From SG8-41 sp032123035 (GTDB taxonomy: Bacteria; Pseudomonadota; Gammaproteobacteria; Burkholderiales; SG8-41): 51,728 nucleotides of DNA. The position numbers and the translations under genes were made by a program. Shown one piece after another: positions 17,419 through 25,329 of this stretch. The number at the start of each line of letters is the position of its first letter. Position 1 is the stretch's first letter. The stretch covers positions 1-51,728 of the forward strand of contig JAQBFV010000002.1 in NCBI GenBank assembly GCA_032123035.1. Direction: 5' to 3'. The notes below the pieces were generated by a model. The model ran no database searches, was not told where the DNA came from, and was given only the letters and a program-made list of their open reading frames with translations.

Positions 17419-17696
17419 TCGAATGTCGCGAAGGCCGTTGCACCCTGCGGGGGCCAGTCACCATCAATAACGTCGTCGCACTTCTCGGCCAGGGCACCGG
17501 GCTGTTCACGGCACCGGAGGTCACGGTCGACCTGGAGGGCGTCACGGAGGTGGATTCCACAGCGGTGAGCCTGTTGCTCGAGTGGCGGCGGGAGGCCGGG
17601 CGCCAGGGGCGCCGCATCCATTTCGCCAACCTTCCCGGTAATTTGATGAGCCTCGCCAAGCTCTACGGCGTCACCGAATTGCTGAGCGAGGGCTGA
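17415..17696 (+). CDS. mlaB: MlaB, STAS-domain subunit
   Basis: 93 residues, start coupled to mlaC by an ATGA overlap. A single STAS domain: TVDLEGVTEVDSTAVSLLLEW matches the conserved beta-strand and the DSS/T segment at the helix start, and HFANLPGNLMSLAKLYGV follows. It binds MlaF in the cytoplasm and is needed for stable, active complex. Last gene of the mla operon. Confidence 0.92.
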   Translation: MIECREGRCTLRGPVTINNVVALLGQGTGLFTAPEVTVDLEGVTEVDSTAVSLLLEWRREAGRQGRRIHFANLPGNLMSLAKLYGVTELLSEG

Positions 17697-17707
17697 GCCC
17701 CGCCCAG

Positions 17708-17765
17708 CAATGAGTAATGGGTCTTAGGTGGTTTTACCCATCACTCATCACCCATTAGTCATCAC
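17708..17765. repeat. Intergenic word-palindrome (AATGAGT/ACCCATT family)
   Basis: Left arm AATGAGTAATGGGT, short loop, right arm ACCCATCACTCATCACCCATTAGTCATCAC, whose words (7-base steps) are near-complements of the left arm. It fills the gap between mlaB and the ABC exporter ATPase, ending 7 bases before the latter's ATG, which has no clear Shine-Dalgarno. Could double as a transcription-stalling hairpin. Confidence 0.75.
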
Positions 17766-17772
17766 GCGCTAA

Positions 17773-18672
17773 ATGGTCCCCGCGATTGAGTTCGAGCGTG
17801 TCTCGAAGCGCTATGACACCCTGAGGGCGCTGACGGATGTCACGTTCCAGATCGCGCCGGGCGAGTTCTTCGGTCTGCTCGGTCCCAACGGTGCCGGCAA
17901 GACCACGCTGATCAACATCCTTGCGGGCCTTGCGCGCGTTTCGGCGGGCAGCGCGCGCGTCATGGGTTTTGACGTTCTGACCGATTACCGCGAGGCGCGG
18001 CGCTCGCTCGGGGTCGTACCGCAGGAGCTCGTGTTCGATCCTTTCTTTACGGTGCGCGAGGCACTCAGCTTCCAGTCCGGCTACTTCGGCATTCGCGACA
18101 ACCGCGACTGGATCGAGGAGGTGATGTATCACCTCGATCTCGCCGGCAAAGCGGAGACCAACATGCGCGTGCTCTCCGGCGGCATGAAGCGGCGCGTGCT
18201 GGTGGCGCAGGCGCTCGTGCACAAGCCGCCGGTCATCGTGCTCGACGAGCCGACCGCCGGCGTGGACGTGGAACTGCGCCAGGCGCTGTGGCGGTTCGTC
18301 AAGCGCCTCAATCGCGATGGCCATACCATTGTCCTGACGACGCATTACCTCGAGGAGGCCGAGGCGTTGTGCGAACGCATTGCGATGCTCAAGCAGGGAC
18401 GCGTGGTTGCGCTCGATACCACGCAGAATCTTCTGCGGATGCACTCTGGGTGTTATGTTGCCTTGCGACTGCTCCCCGATCAGCTGCCTACGGCGTTGGA
18501 GCCGTTCGTCATGGAGCGTAACGAGCGCGGCTATCGGCTGGCGCTCCCGGCTTACACGGACGTCGAACGCGTCATGGCCGAGCTGCGCAACGCGCGCGTC
18601 GAGATCCAGGAAATGGAAGTGATGCAACCGGATCTCGAGGAAATCTTCGTGCAGATCATGAGCCGCCACTAA
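17773..18672 (+). CDS. ABC-2 type exporter ATP-binding protein (YadG-like)
   Basis: 299 residues. Walker A GPNGAGKTT (about 37-45), signature LSGGMKRRVLVAQAL, Walker B VIVLDEPTAGVD, switch TTHYLEEAE, then a C-terminal regulatory extension of about 80 residues. Together with the adjacent permease it forms an ABC-2 exporter of the YadGH type. The pair between mlaB and bolA/murA is a conserved betaproteobacterial arrangement, suggesting an envelope-related substrate, but the substrate is unknown. Confidence 0.92.
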   Translation: MVPAIEFERVSKRYDTLRALTDVTFQIAPGEFFGLLGPNGAGKTTLINILAGLARVSAGSARVMGFDVLTDYREARRSLGVVPQELVFDPFFTVREALSFQSGYFGIRDNRDWIEEVMYHLDLAGKAETNMRVLSGGMKRRVLVAQALVHKPPVIVLDEPTAGVDVELRQALWRFVKRLNRDGHTIVLTTHYLEEAEALCERIAMLKQGRVVALDTTQNLLRMHSGCYVALRLLPDQLPTALEPFVMERNERGYRLALPAYTDVERVMAELRNARVEIQEMEVMQPDLEEIFVQIMSRH

Positions 18673-18683
18673 AGGTCCTGCGG

Positions 18684-19466
18684 ATGAGTGCGCCGATCGA
18701 ATACCGCTCTTTCCATGGGTTCTACACGCTCTTTCGCAAGGAGTGGCTGCGGTTCTGGAAAGTGAGCATCCAGACCGTGCTCGCCCCCGTGCTCACGGTG
18801 CTGCTGTTTCTGGTCGTTTTTGCCTATTCGTTGCGGGGGCGCGTCGAGATCTTTCCCGGGCTGGGGTACAGCACTTTTCTCGTGCCGGGACTGACGATGA
18901 TGGCGGTGCTACAGAACGCTTTTGCCAACAGCTCGTCGAGCCTGATGCAATCGAAGATGACCGGTAACATTATTTTCGTGCTGCTGCCGCCGTTCTCGTA
19001 CAGTGAGTTCTTTTTTGCTTACCTTCTGGCGGCAATGGCGCGGGGCCTGGTGGTGGGCCTAGGCGTGCTGCTGGCGACGGTGTGGTTCGTCGACATCAGG
19101 CTCGAGTACCCGGTCTGGACGATCGCATTTGCGCTTGCCGGCAGCGGCGTCATGGGCGCGCTCGGCATCATCGCGGGGCTGTATTCGGACAAGGTGGATG
19201 AGCTCGCATTGTTCAGCAACTTCATCATCCTGCCGCTAACGTTTCTCTCGGGCGTGTTCTACTCGATCCGTTCGCTGCCCGCGTTCTGGCAAAAGCTCTC
19301 GTTCTTCAATCCGATTCTGTACATGGTGGACGGTTTTCGCTACGGCTTCTTCGGCCGCAGCGATGTCTCGCCCTGGTTGAGCCTCGCGATTGTCGTTGCC
19401 AGTTTTTTCGCCTTATCATTCCTCACACTATGGCTCCTCAGAACCGGATACAAGCTCAGGCATTGA
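18684..19466 (+). CDS. ABC-2 type exporter permease (YadH-like)
   Basis: 260 residues, starting 11 bases after its ATPase. Six predicted membrane helices (for example VLAPVLTVLLFLVVFAYSL, GLVVGLGVLLATVWFV, IAFALAGSGVMGALGIIAG, LSLAIVVASFFALSFLTLWLL). It contains the ABC-2 signature region around LALFSNFIILPLTFLSGVFYS with the SLP...FNP..Y..DG.RY ending seen in YadH and NodJ permeases. Complete by family length. Confidence 0.93.
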   Translation: MSAPIEYRSFHGFYTLFRKEWLRFWKVSIQTVLAPVLTVLLFLVVFAYSLRGRVEIFPGLGYSTFLVPGLTMMAVLQNAFANSSSSLMQSKMTGNIIFVLLPPFSYSEFFFAYLLAAMARGLVVGLGVLLATVWFVDIRLEYPVWTIAFALAGSGVMGALGIIAGLYSDKVDELALFSNFIILPLTFLSGVFYSIRSLPAFWQKLSFFNPILYMVDGFRYGFFGRSDVSPWLSLAIVVASFFALSFLTLWLLRTGYKLRH

Positions 19467-19550
19467 CCCGACGCCGGAACGATTGACTGGTGGCTCGCAC
19501 AATCCCCATACGCTCTTGCGCCCCGGCGCATAATTTCACAGGATGAAACC

Positions 19551-19796
19551 ATGACTAATCCGGAACAGATCAAGGGCTGGATCGCGGAAAGTCTTGCTTG
19601 TGACCACGTGCAGGTCGATGGCGATGGGCATCATTTTGAAGCGGTGATTGTGAGCCCCGCCTTCCGCGGCAAGTCGCGCGTGCAGCAGCACCAGCTCGTT
19701 TACGCGGCACTGGGCGAGCGTATGCGCGCCGAGATCCATGCGCTTTCCATGAAGACCTTTACCCCCGAGGATTGGCTGCAAGCCGGCCGTGGATAA
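19551..19796 (+). CDS. ibaG: BolA-family protein (IbaG/YrbA-like)
   Basis: 81 residues. Short BolA fold: DHVQVDGDGHHFEAVIVS, then the conserved FRGKSRVQQHQLVYAALGERM and HALSMKTFTPEDW ending. His residues suitable for Fe-S or glutaredoxin pairing are present (HHFEAV and the H in ALSM segment). IbaG homologues sit directly upstream of murA in many proteobacteria, as here; the gene overlaps the murA start by 8 bases. Linked in the literature to acid stress and iron-sulfur trafficking. Confidence 0.93.
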   Translation: MTNPEQIKGWIAESLACDHVQVDGDGHHFEAVIVSPAFRGKSRVQQHQLVYAALGERMRAEIHALSMKTFTPEDWLQAGRG

Positions 19797-21042
19797 GCTC
19801 GTTATCGAAGGCGGTGTTCCGCTCAGCGGCGAGGTGAGCGTCTCGGGGGCCAAGAACGCGACTTTGCCAATCCTGTGCGCGTCCTTGCTCACGACGGAGC
19901 CGCTGGTCGTCACCAACGTTCCGCACCTGCGTGACGTGACGACCATGCTCACTCTGCTGGGCGAACTGGGCGTGGCCATCTCCGTTGACGAGCGGCTGGG
20001 CGTAGAGCTCAACGCGGCGCGCCTCGGGGCGCCGGTGGCTCCCTACGAGCTCGTGCGTACGATGCGCGCATCGGTGCTCGTGCTGGGGCCCTTGGCGGCG
20101 CGCTGCGGCGAGGCACGCGTATCGCTGCCGGGCGGCTGCGCGATCGGCCTGCGGCCCATCGACCAGCATATCAAGGGACTGCAGGCGATGGGCGCCGAGA
20201 TCGCCATCGAGCATGGTTACATCGCGGCGCGCGCGAAGCGACTGAGGGGCGCGCGCATCTGTCTGGACCTCGTGACCGTCACCGGCACCGAGAACCTCAT
20301 GATGGCAGCCACCCTCGCTGTCGGCACGACCGTCATCGAGAATGCGGCCCGGGAACCCGAAGTGGTCGATCTGGCCAACTGTCTGAGCGCCATGGGCGCG
20401 AAGATTCGGGGCGCCGGCAGCGACGTGATCACGATCAAGGGCGTGGAGCGGCTGCACGGAACACGCTACGCGGTGATGCCGGACCGAATCGAGACCGGCA
20501 CATTCCTGGTTGCCGCCGCCGCAACCGGCGGTCAGGTCAAGCTGCGCGACGCGCGACCGGATGTCCTGGATGCAGTGCTCGACAAGTTGCGCGAAGCCGG
20601 AACTCACATTACGACCGGCCCCGACTGGATTGCGCTCGGGGCGAACGGGACGCTCAGCGCCGTAAACGTGCGCACGGCGCCTTATCCGGCGTTCCCGACC
20701 GACATGCAGGCGCAGTTCATGGCGCTCAACAGCGTCGCTCGCGGCACGGCGCGCGTCACCGAGACGGTTTTCGAGAACCGCTTCATGCACGTCCAGGAGT
20801 TGAAACGCTTGGGCGCCGACATAGAAGTGGAGGGGAACACCGCCGTTGTGAGGGGGGTCGCGAAGCTCGATGGTGCCAGCGTGATGGCAACCGACCTTCG
20901 CGCCTCCGCGAGCCTGGTGCTGGGCGGGCTCATCGCGAGCGGGAAAACCACCGTCGATCGCGTCTATCACCTCGATCGCGGTTACGAGCGCATCGAGGAG
21001 AAGCTCTCCCGCCTAGGGGCACGCATCCGCCGCGCGAGCTGA
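19789..21042 (+). CDS. murA: MurA, UDP-N-acetylglucosamine 1-carboxyvinyltransferase
   Basis: 417 residues, GTG start at 19789 within the end of the bolA-type gene. Catalyses the first committed step of peptidoglycan synthesis, transferring enolpyruvate from PEP to UDP-GlcNAc. The substrate-binding Lys22-Asn23 (SGAKNATLPIL) and the catalytic-loop Cys117 (VSLPGGCAIGLRPID), the fosfomycin target, are both present. The C-terminal RASASLVLGGLIA block is intact. Length is normal. Confidence 0.98.
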   Translation: MDKLVIEGGVPLSGEVSVSGAKNATLPILCASLLTTEPLVVTNVPHLRDVTTMLTLLGELGVAISVDERLGVELNAARLGAPVAPYELVRTMRASVLVLGPLAARCGEARVSLPGGCAIGLRPIDQHIKGLQAMGAEIAIEHGYIAARAKRLRGARICLDLVTVTGTENLMMAATLAVGTTVIENAAREPEVVDLANCLSAMGAKIRGAGSDVITIKGVERLHGTRYAVMPDRIETGTFLVAAAATGGQVKLRDARPDVLDAVLDKLREAGTHITTGPDWIALGANGTLSAVNVRTAPYPAFPTDMQAQFMALNSVARGTARVTETVFENRFMHVQELKRLGADIEVEGNTAVVRGVAKLDGASVMATDLRASASLVLGGLIASGKTTVDRVYHLDRGYERIEEKLSRLGARIRRAS

Positions 21043-21046
21043 CAAT

Positions 21047-21137
21047 TGAACCTCTCGGCGCCAAGACGCCAAGAAGAGGAGCAATCGAAAGCAGCGGGCA
21101 CTCACAGTCCCTTGGCGCTCCGGGCAGCCTTGGCGGT
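21047..21137. repeat. Intergenic word-palindrome (CGCCAAGA family) between murA and hisG
   Basis: Left arm GGCGCCAAGACGCCAAGAAG (8-base words), right arm CCCTTGGCGCTCCGGGCAGCCTTGGCGG, which is the reverse-complementary word twice. Fills essentially the whole 120-base gap upstream of the his operon. Confidence 0.75.
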
Positions 21138-21164
21138 AAAATGCTGTTTTTTCGAGGTTTGCCG

Positions 21165-21389
21165 GTGATCACCCTCGCCCTGTCCAAGGGCCGCATTTAC
21201 GACCAGACGGTGCCGCTGCTCAAGGCGGCGGGCGTCATGGCGCGCGGCGACCCGGAGACCTCCCGTAAATTAATTCTGGCGACGGCGCGACCCGATGTGC
21301 GGCTCATCATCGTCAACCAGGCGGCGCTGAAGGTAAAACGCGCCGCGATCCAGCCCCTGCTCGACGCCTTTGCGCGTGCCGTCTCATGA
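21165..21389 (+). pseudogene. hisG: hisG with a large in-frame internal deletion (ATP phosphoribosyltransferase remnant)
   Basis: Only 74 residues from the GTG at 21165 (GAGG site upstream); short-form HisG is about 205-215. Residues 1-50 are a normal N-terminus (ITLALSKGRIYDQT, then DPETSRKLILATARPDVRL) and the last 25 a normal C-terminus (VNQAALKVKRAAIQPLLDAF). In full HisG proteins about 130 residues lie between RPDVRLIIV and the VNQAALK segment, including the PRPP loop and most of the active site. The junction keeps frame and the stop is still coupled to hisD by ATGA. It cannot catalyse the first step of histidine synthesis. It may be a true deletion between short direct repeats or an assembly collapse. 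Confidence 0.85.
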
Positions 21390-22696
21390 CCACGATCCGA
21401 CGCCTGGCGAGCGACCAGCCCGATTTCGATGCCCGGTTACAGGAGCTGCTTGCGTTCGAGTCGACGCAGGATGCGGCCGTCGAGAGCGCAGTGGCGGGAA
21501 TTCTTGCCGATGTTAAAACGCGGGGTGATGCGGCGCTTCTCGATTACACGCGGCGCTTCGACCGAGTCGAGGCGGCATCAGTGGCCGCGCTGGAAGTTCC
21601 GGCCGCGGAGGCGCGCGCGGCGCTCGGTCGAATTCCCGCGAAAACGCGCAAGGCCCTCGAAGCGGCCGCGGCGCGGGTGCGCACCTTTCACGAAAAGCAG
21701 CTCACCCACTCGTGGAGCTACCGGGAAGCGAACGGTACGGAGCTTGGCCAGCGCGTCACGGCGCTCGATCTCGTTGGCATCTACGTGCCCGGCGGCAAGG
21801 CGGCCTACCCCTCGTCCGTGATCATGAACGCGTTGCCGGCCAGGGTGGCGGGCGTGCGCGAAATCATCATGGTGGTGCCGACGCCTGGCGGCGAACGAAA
21901 CGACCTCGTGCTCGCCGCCGCGTCCATCTGCGGGGTCGAGCGGGTGTTCACCATCGGCGGCGCGCAGGCGGTGGCTGCGCTTGCGTACGGCACCGCAACG
22001 GTGCCCGCCGTGGACAAGATCGTTGGGCCGGGCAACGCTTACGTCGCCGCCGCGAAGCGGCGCGTTTTCGGGGTCGTCGGCATCGACATGATCGCCGGCC
22101 CCTCGGAAGTTGTGGTGGTGTGTGACGGAAGCGTTGCGCCCGACTGGGTTGCGATGGACCTCTTCGCCCAGGCGGAGCACGACGAGTTGGCGCAGGCGAT
22201 CCTCATCACGCCCGATTTGCGCTTCCTTGAGGCGGTGGCTGCCAGCATCGAGCGGCAGCTCGCAGACATGCCGCGGCGCGACGTGATCGCTGCGGCCCTG
22301 CACAAGCGCGGCGCGCTGATCGGGGTGCGTGACCTCGATGAGGCCTGCGAAGTGGTCAACCGGATTGCGCCGGAGCACCTCGAGCTGGCGGTCAAAGATC
22401 CGGATGCCTTGCTGCCGGCGATCCGGCATGCGGGCGCGATTTTCCTCGGACCCTACAGTTCCGAGGCGCTCGGGGATTACTGCGCGGGGCCGAACCATGT
22501 TCTGCCCACGTCACGTACCGCGCGTTTTTCCTCGCCGCTCGGGGTCTACGACTTCCAGAAGCGGTCGAGCGTCATTCGCATATCGAAGGAGGCCGCGCGC
22601 GAGCTCGGCGCCATTGCCGCGGAGCTTGCCCGTGGCGAAGGCCTGACCGCGCACGCCCGGTCGGCCGAATACCGCATGAAGATCGAAAAAGCATAG
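21386..22696 (+). CDS. hisD: HisD, histidinol dehydrogenase
   Basis: 436 residues, ATG overlapping the hisG stop. It oxidises L-histidinol to L-histidine in two NAD-dependent steps. Visible motifs: GIYVPGGKAAYPSSV, KIVGPGNAYVAAAKRRVFG, GIDMIAGPSEV, the zinc/catalytic segment AQAEHDELAQA, NRIAPEHLEL, and GPYSSEALGDYCAGPNHVLPT with the catalytic Glu/His. Complete and intact, in contrast to its truncated upstream neighbour. Confidence 0.97.
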   Translation: MTTIRRLASDQPDFDARLQELLAFESTQDAAVESAVAGILADVKTRGDAALLDYTRRFDRVEAASVAALEVPAAEARAALGRIPAKTRKALEAAAARVRTFHEKQLTHSWSYREANGTELGQRVTALDLVGIYVPGGKAAYPSSVIMNALPARVAGVREIIMVVPTPGGERNDLVLAAASICGVERVFTIGGAQAVAALAYGTATVPAVDKIVGPGNAYVAAAKRRVFGVVGIDMIAGPSEVVVVCDGSVAPDWVAMDLFAQAEHDELAQAILITPDLRFLEAVAASIERQLADMPRRDVIAAALHKRGALIGVRDLDEACEVVNRIAPEHLELAVKDPDALLPAIRHAGAIFLGPYSSEALGDYCAGPNHVLPTSRTARFSSPLGVYDFQKRSSVIRISKEAARELGAIAAELARGEGLTAHARSAEYRMKIEKA

Positions 22697-22791
22697 ACAC
22701 GAAGGACGCGAAGGACACAAGGGACAGCCGGACCGAATCGCTTTCTGTTCGGGTACGCCTTCGTGTCCTTGGTGTCCTTTGTGTCTTCGCT
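22695..22791. repeat. Intergenic word-palindrome (GAAGGACAC family, 9-base words)
   Basis: Left arm ACACGAAGGACGCGAAGG then ACACAAGGGAC; spacer of about 35 bases; right arm CGTGTCCTTGGTGTCCTT then TGTGTC, the reverse complement. Occupies the whole hisD-hisC gap and ends 8 bases before the hisC ATG. Confidence 0.85.
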
Positions 22792-22798
22792 CTGACTT

Positions 22799-23872
22799 AT
22801 GGCGAAAACACCCGAAGAGATTATTCGAGACGATATCCGCGCGTTGACCGCTTACCACGTTCCCGACAGTTCGGGCATGGTCAAGCTCGATGCGATGGAG
22901 AATCCGTACGGGCTGCCACCGGCGCTGCGCGCCCGGATTGCGCGGTTGGTCGAGGACGCTTCGCTCAACCGCTATCCTGACCCCGGCGCGGGCCGGCTCA
23001 AGGCCCAGCTGCGCGAGTCTTTTGCGGCGCCGGAGGCGGCCGAGTTACTGCTGGGAAACGGCTCGGATGAAATCCTCCAGATGCTCGTGCTGGCGGCAGC
23101 GCGCCCCGGAGCCGTGGTGCTCGGCGTTGAGCCCTCGTTCACGATGTTTCGCATGATTGCGGCGTTTGCGGGCGTGCGCTACGTCGGCGTGGAGCTGCGT
23201 GACGACTTCGCGCTCGATGTCGGGCGCATACTGGCGGGTATCGAGCAGCACAGGCCGGGGCTGATCTTCCTCGCCTACCCCAATAATCCCACGGGCAACC
23301 TTTTCGATGCGGCGGGGATCGAGCGCATCATCGCGGCAGCGCCGGGCATGGTGTTGATCGACGAAGCGTACCATGCGTTCGCCGGCCGCAGCTTCATGGC
23401 ACGCGTTCCGCAGCAGGCCAACTTGTTGGTCATGCGCACGCTCTCGAAACTGGGGCTGGCCGGGATCCGGCTCGGCGTTCTGGCCGGCCGCGGCGAGTGG
23501 ATTGCGCAGCTCGACAAGTTGCGCTTGCCGTATAATGTCAACACGCTTACGCAATTGGTTGCGTGCGAAGTACTGCAGCACGAGGCGGTGTTGACAGAAC
23601 AGGCTGCTGCCATCAAGCTTGAACGAGGGCGCCTGTTGCGCGGGTTGCAGGAGGTTCCGGGGTTGGCGGCCTATCCGAGCGACGCCAACTTCCTACTGTT
23701 CAGAATCAGCAACGCGGAGCGTGTTTTCGACGGATTGAAACAACGCGGAGTACTGATCAAGAGTCTCCACGGCTCTCACCGCCTGCTGGCGAATTGCCTG
23801 CGGGTGACGGTCGGTACCCCCCAAGAGAACGACGCTTTTCTCGCCGCATTGACCCGAACCCTCAACGCTTGA
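22799..23872 (+). CDS. hisC: HisC, histidinol-phosphate aminotransferase
   Basis: 357 residues, a fold-type I PLP enzyme converting imidazole-acetol phosphate to histidinol phosphate with glutamate. Features: KLDAMENPYG near the N-terminus, LLLGNGSDEIL, the substrate/PLP segment FLAYPNNPTGN, VLIDEAYHAF, and the PLP lysine in MRTLSKLGLAGIRLG. The C-terminus LRVTVGTPQENDAFL is typical. No Shine-Dalgarno is evident because a repeat element abuts the ATG. Confidence 0.97.
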   Translation: MAKTPEEIIRDDIRALTAYHVPDSSGMVKLDAMENPYGLPPALRARIARLVEDASLNRYPDPGAGRLKAQLRESFAAPEAAELLLGNGSDEILQMLVLAAARPGAVVLGVEPSFTMFRMIAAFAGVRYVGVELRDDFALDVGRILAGIEQHRPGLIFLAYPNNPTGNLFDAAGIERIIAAAPGMVLIDEAYHAFAGRSFMARVPQQANLLVMRTLSKLGLAGIRLGVLAGRGEWIAQLDKLRLPYNVNTLTQLVACEVLQHEAVLTEQAAAIKLERGRLLRGLQEVPGLAAYPSDANFLLFRISNAERVFDGLKQRGVLIKSLHGSHRLLANCLRVTVGTPQENDAFLAALTRTLNA

Positions 23873-23923
23873 TCTCCAAGGCTCAATTTGCGCGCGTCGC
23901 GCCTCACCGCCGTGAGTTCCACC

Positions 23924-24508
23924 ATGCGTAAAGCCGAAGTCAGCCGCAACACTAAGGAAACCCGGATCACGGTGAAGCTCGACCTCGACGGGGCGGGAAA
24001 GGCAACGATCAGCACGGGCGTCCCTTTCCTCGATCACATGCTCGAGCAGGTAGCGCGCCACGGCGTGTTCGATCTGGAGGTGTCGGCCAAGGGCGACCTT
24101 CATATCGATGCCCACCACACGGTAGAGGACATTGGCATCACGATGGGCCAGGCCTTCGCCAAGGCCGTCGGCGACAAATCGGGCGTGCGCCGTTACGGCC
24201 ACGCGTACGTTCCACTCGACGAGGCGCTGTCGCGCGCGGTAGTGGATGTTTCCGGGCGGCCGGGGCTTGAATACCGCATCGGATTTACGCGCGCGCGCAT
24301 CGGCGAATTCGACGTCGACCTCATCCATGAGTTTTTTCAGGGCTTCGTCAATCACGCCCTGGTCACGCTTCACCTTGAAAATCTCAGTGGCGCCAACGCA
24401 CATCACCAGGCGGAGACCGCGTTCAAGGCATTTGCGCGCGCGCTGCGCACGGCGGTCGAGCCCGACCCGCGCGTTAAGGGCGTGCCGTCCACCAAGGGCT
24501 CCCTATAG
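23924..24508 (+). CDS. hisB: HisB, imidazoleglycerol-phosphate dehydratase
   Basis: 194 residues from the ATG at 23924 (MRKAEVSRNTKETRI); an in-frame TTG 36 bases upstream is not needed. This is the monofunctional dehydratase, without the histidinol-phosphatase half found in enteric bacteria. Metal-binding motifs DAHHTVEDIGI and ANAHHQAETAF are intact, as is FLDHMLEQVARHG. Complete. Confidence 0.97.
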   Translation: MRKAEVSRNTKETRITVKLDLDGAGKATISTGVPFLDHMLEQVARHGVFDLEVSAKGDLHIDAHHTVEDIGITMGQAFAKAVGDKSGVRRYGHAYVPLDEALSRAVVDVSGRPGLEYRIGFTRARIGEFDVDLIHEFFQGFVNHALVTLHLENLSGANAHHQAETAFKAFARALRTAVEPDPRVKGVPSTKGSL

Positions 24509-24519
24509 GGCGGTCGCCC

Positions 24520-24627
24520 GTTCCGAGTTCAAGGTTCAAGGTTCAAAGTTCAAAGTTCAAGGGTCAAATCCGAGGCTTTAGCGCAAGACATGAAACCTTG
24601 AACGTGGAACTTTGAACTTGGAACTGA
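24520..24627. repeat. Intergenic heptad-word palindrome (GTTCAAn family) between hisB and hisH
   Basis: From 24520: GTTCCGA, GTTCAAG, GTTCAAG, GTTCAAA, GTTCAAA, GTTCAAG in strict 7-base register. A spacer of about 35 bases follows, then the complementary words CCTTGAAC, GTGGAAC, TTTGAAC, TTGGAAC. The hisH ATG is 7 bases beyond. Confidence 0.9.
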
Positions 24628-24634
24628 CGAAGTC

Positions 24635-25319
24635 ATGACCGACGTCGCAGTGGTTGATTACGGAATGGGGAATCTCCGCTCCGTGGCAAAGGCCGTGGAG
24701 CGCGTCGCCCCTCGGCTGACGGTCGCCGTCACCAACGATCCGGAAACGGTTAGGCGCGCCGCGCGGGTGGTCTTTCCGGGACAGGGGCGCGATGCCCGAC
24801 TGCATGCGCGAGCTCGAGGCGCGCGGGCTCCGTGAGGCCGTCGTCGAGGCCGCGCACGCCAAGCCGTTTCTCGGAATCTGCATCGGGCTGCAGATGCTGT
24901 TCGAGCACAGCGATGAGGGCGATGTCGCCGGCCTTGGCCTGCTGCCGGGGAAAGTGCGGCGCTTTTCCGCCGAGAAAGTGACCGATGCCGAGGGCGTACG
25001 GCTGAAGGTGCCGCACATGGGCTGGAACCAGGTGAGCCAGACGCTGCCTCATGCGCTGTGGAAGGGCATTCCGCAAAACGCCCGTTTCTACTTCGTGCAC
25101 AGCTATTTCCCGGAGCCCGCGAATCGCGGCATTGTCGCCGCGGAGGCGGCCTACGGCGTGTCGTTCGCTTGCGCGTGCGCTCGAGACAATGTCTTTGCCG
25201 TGCAGTTTCATCCAGAGAAGAGCCAGGCCGCCGGTTTGCAGCTGCTGGCCAATTTCGTGGGTTGGCAGCCCAGTTTACGCCGCGCGGCGCAACCGGGTTC
25301 CGCTTCACCTGCAACTTAA
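24635..25319 (+). pseudogene. hisH: hisH with a single-base frameshift (glutamine amidotransferase of IGP synthase)
   Basis: The N-terminal part (VAVVDYGMGNLRSVAKAVE ... RVVFPGQG) is read from 24635 and runs out of frame at about 24788. The rest (AMPDCMRELEARGLREAV ... ) continues in the +1 frame to 25319. Removing one base (the C at about 24788 in CAGGGGCGCGATG) restores a normal 227-residue HisH. It would have the oxyanion-strand PGQG, nucleophile Cys in FLGICIGLQML and the His-Glu pair in VFAVQFHPEKS. HisH supplies ammonia to HisF. It is either a real frameshift or a sequencing error; the intact downstream coding sequence argues that any mutation is recent. Confidence 0.88.
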
Positions 25320-25329
25320 CTGTGCAACC

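Noticed and set aside
19759..20970. 403-codon minus-strand frame opposite murA
   Set aside because: murA carries every catalytic motif on the plus strand; the antisense frame has no recognisable feature.
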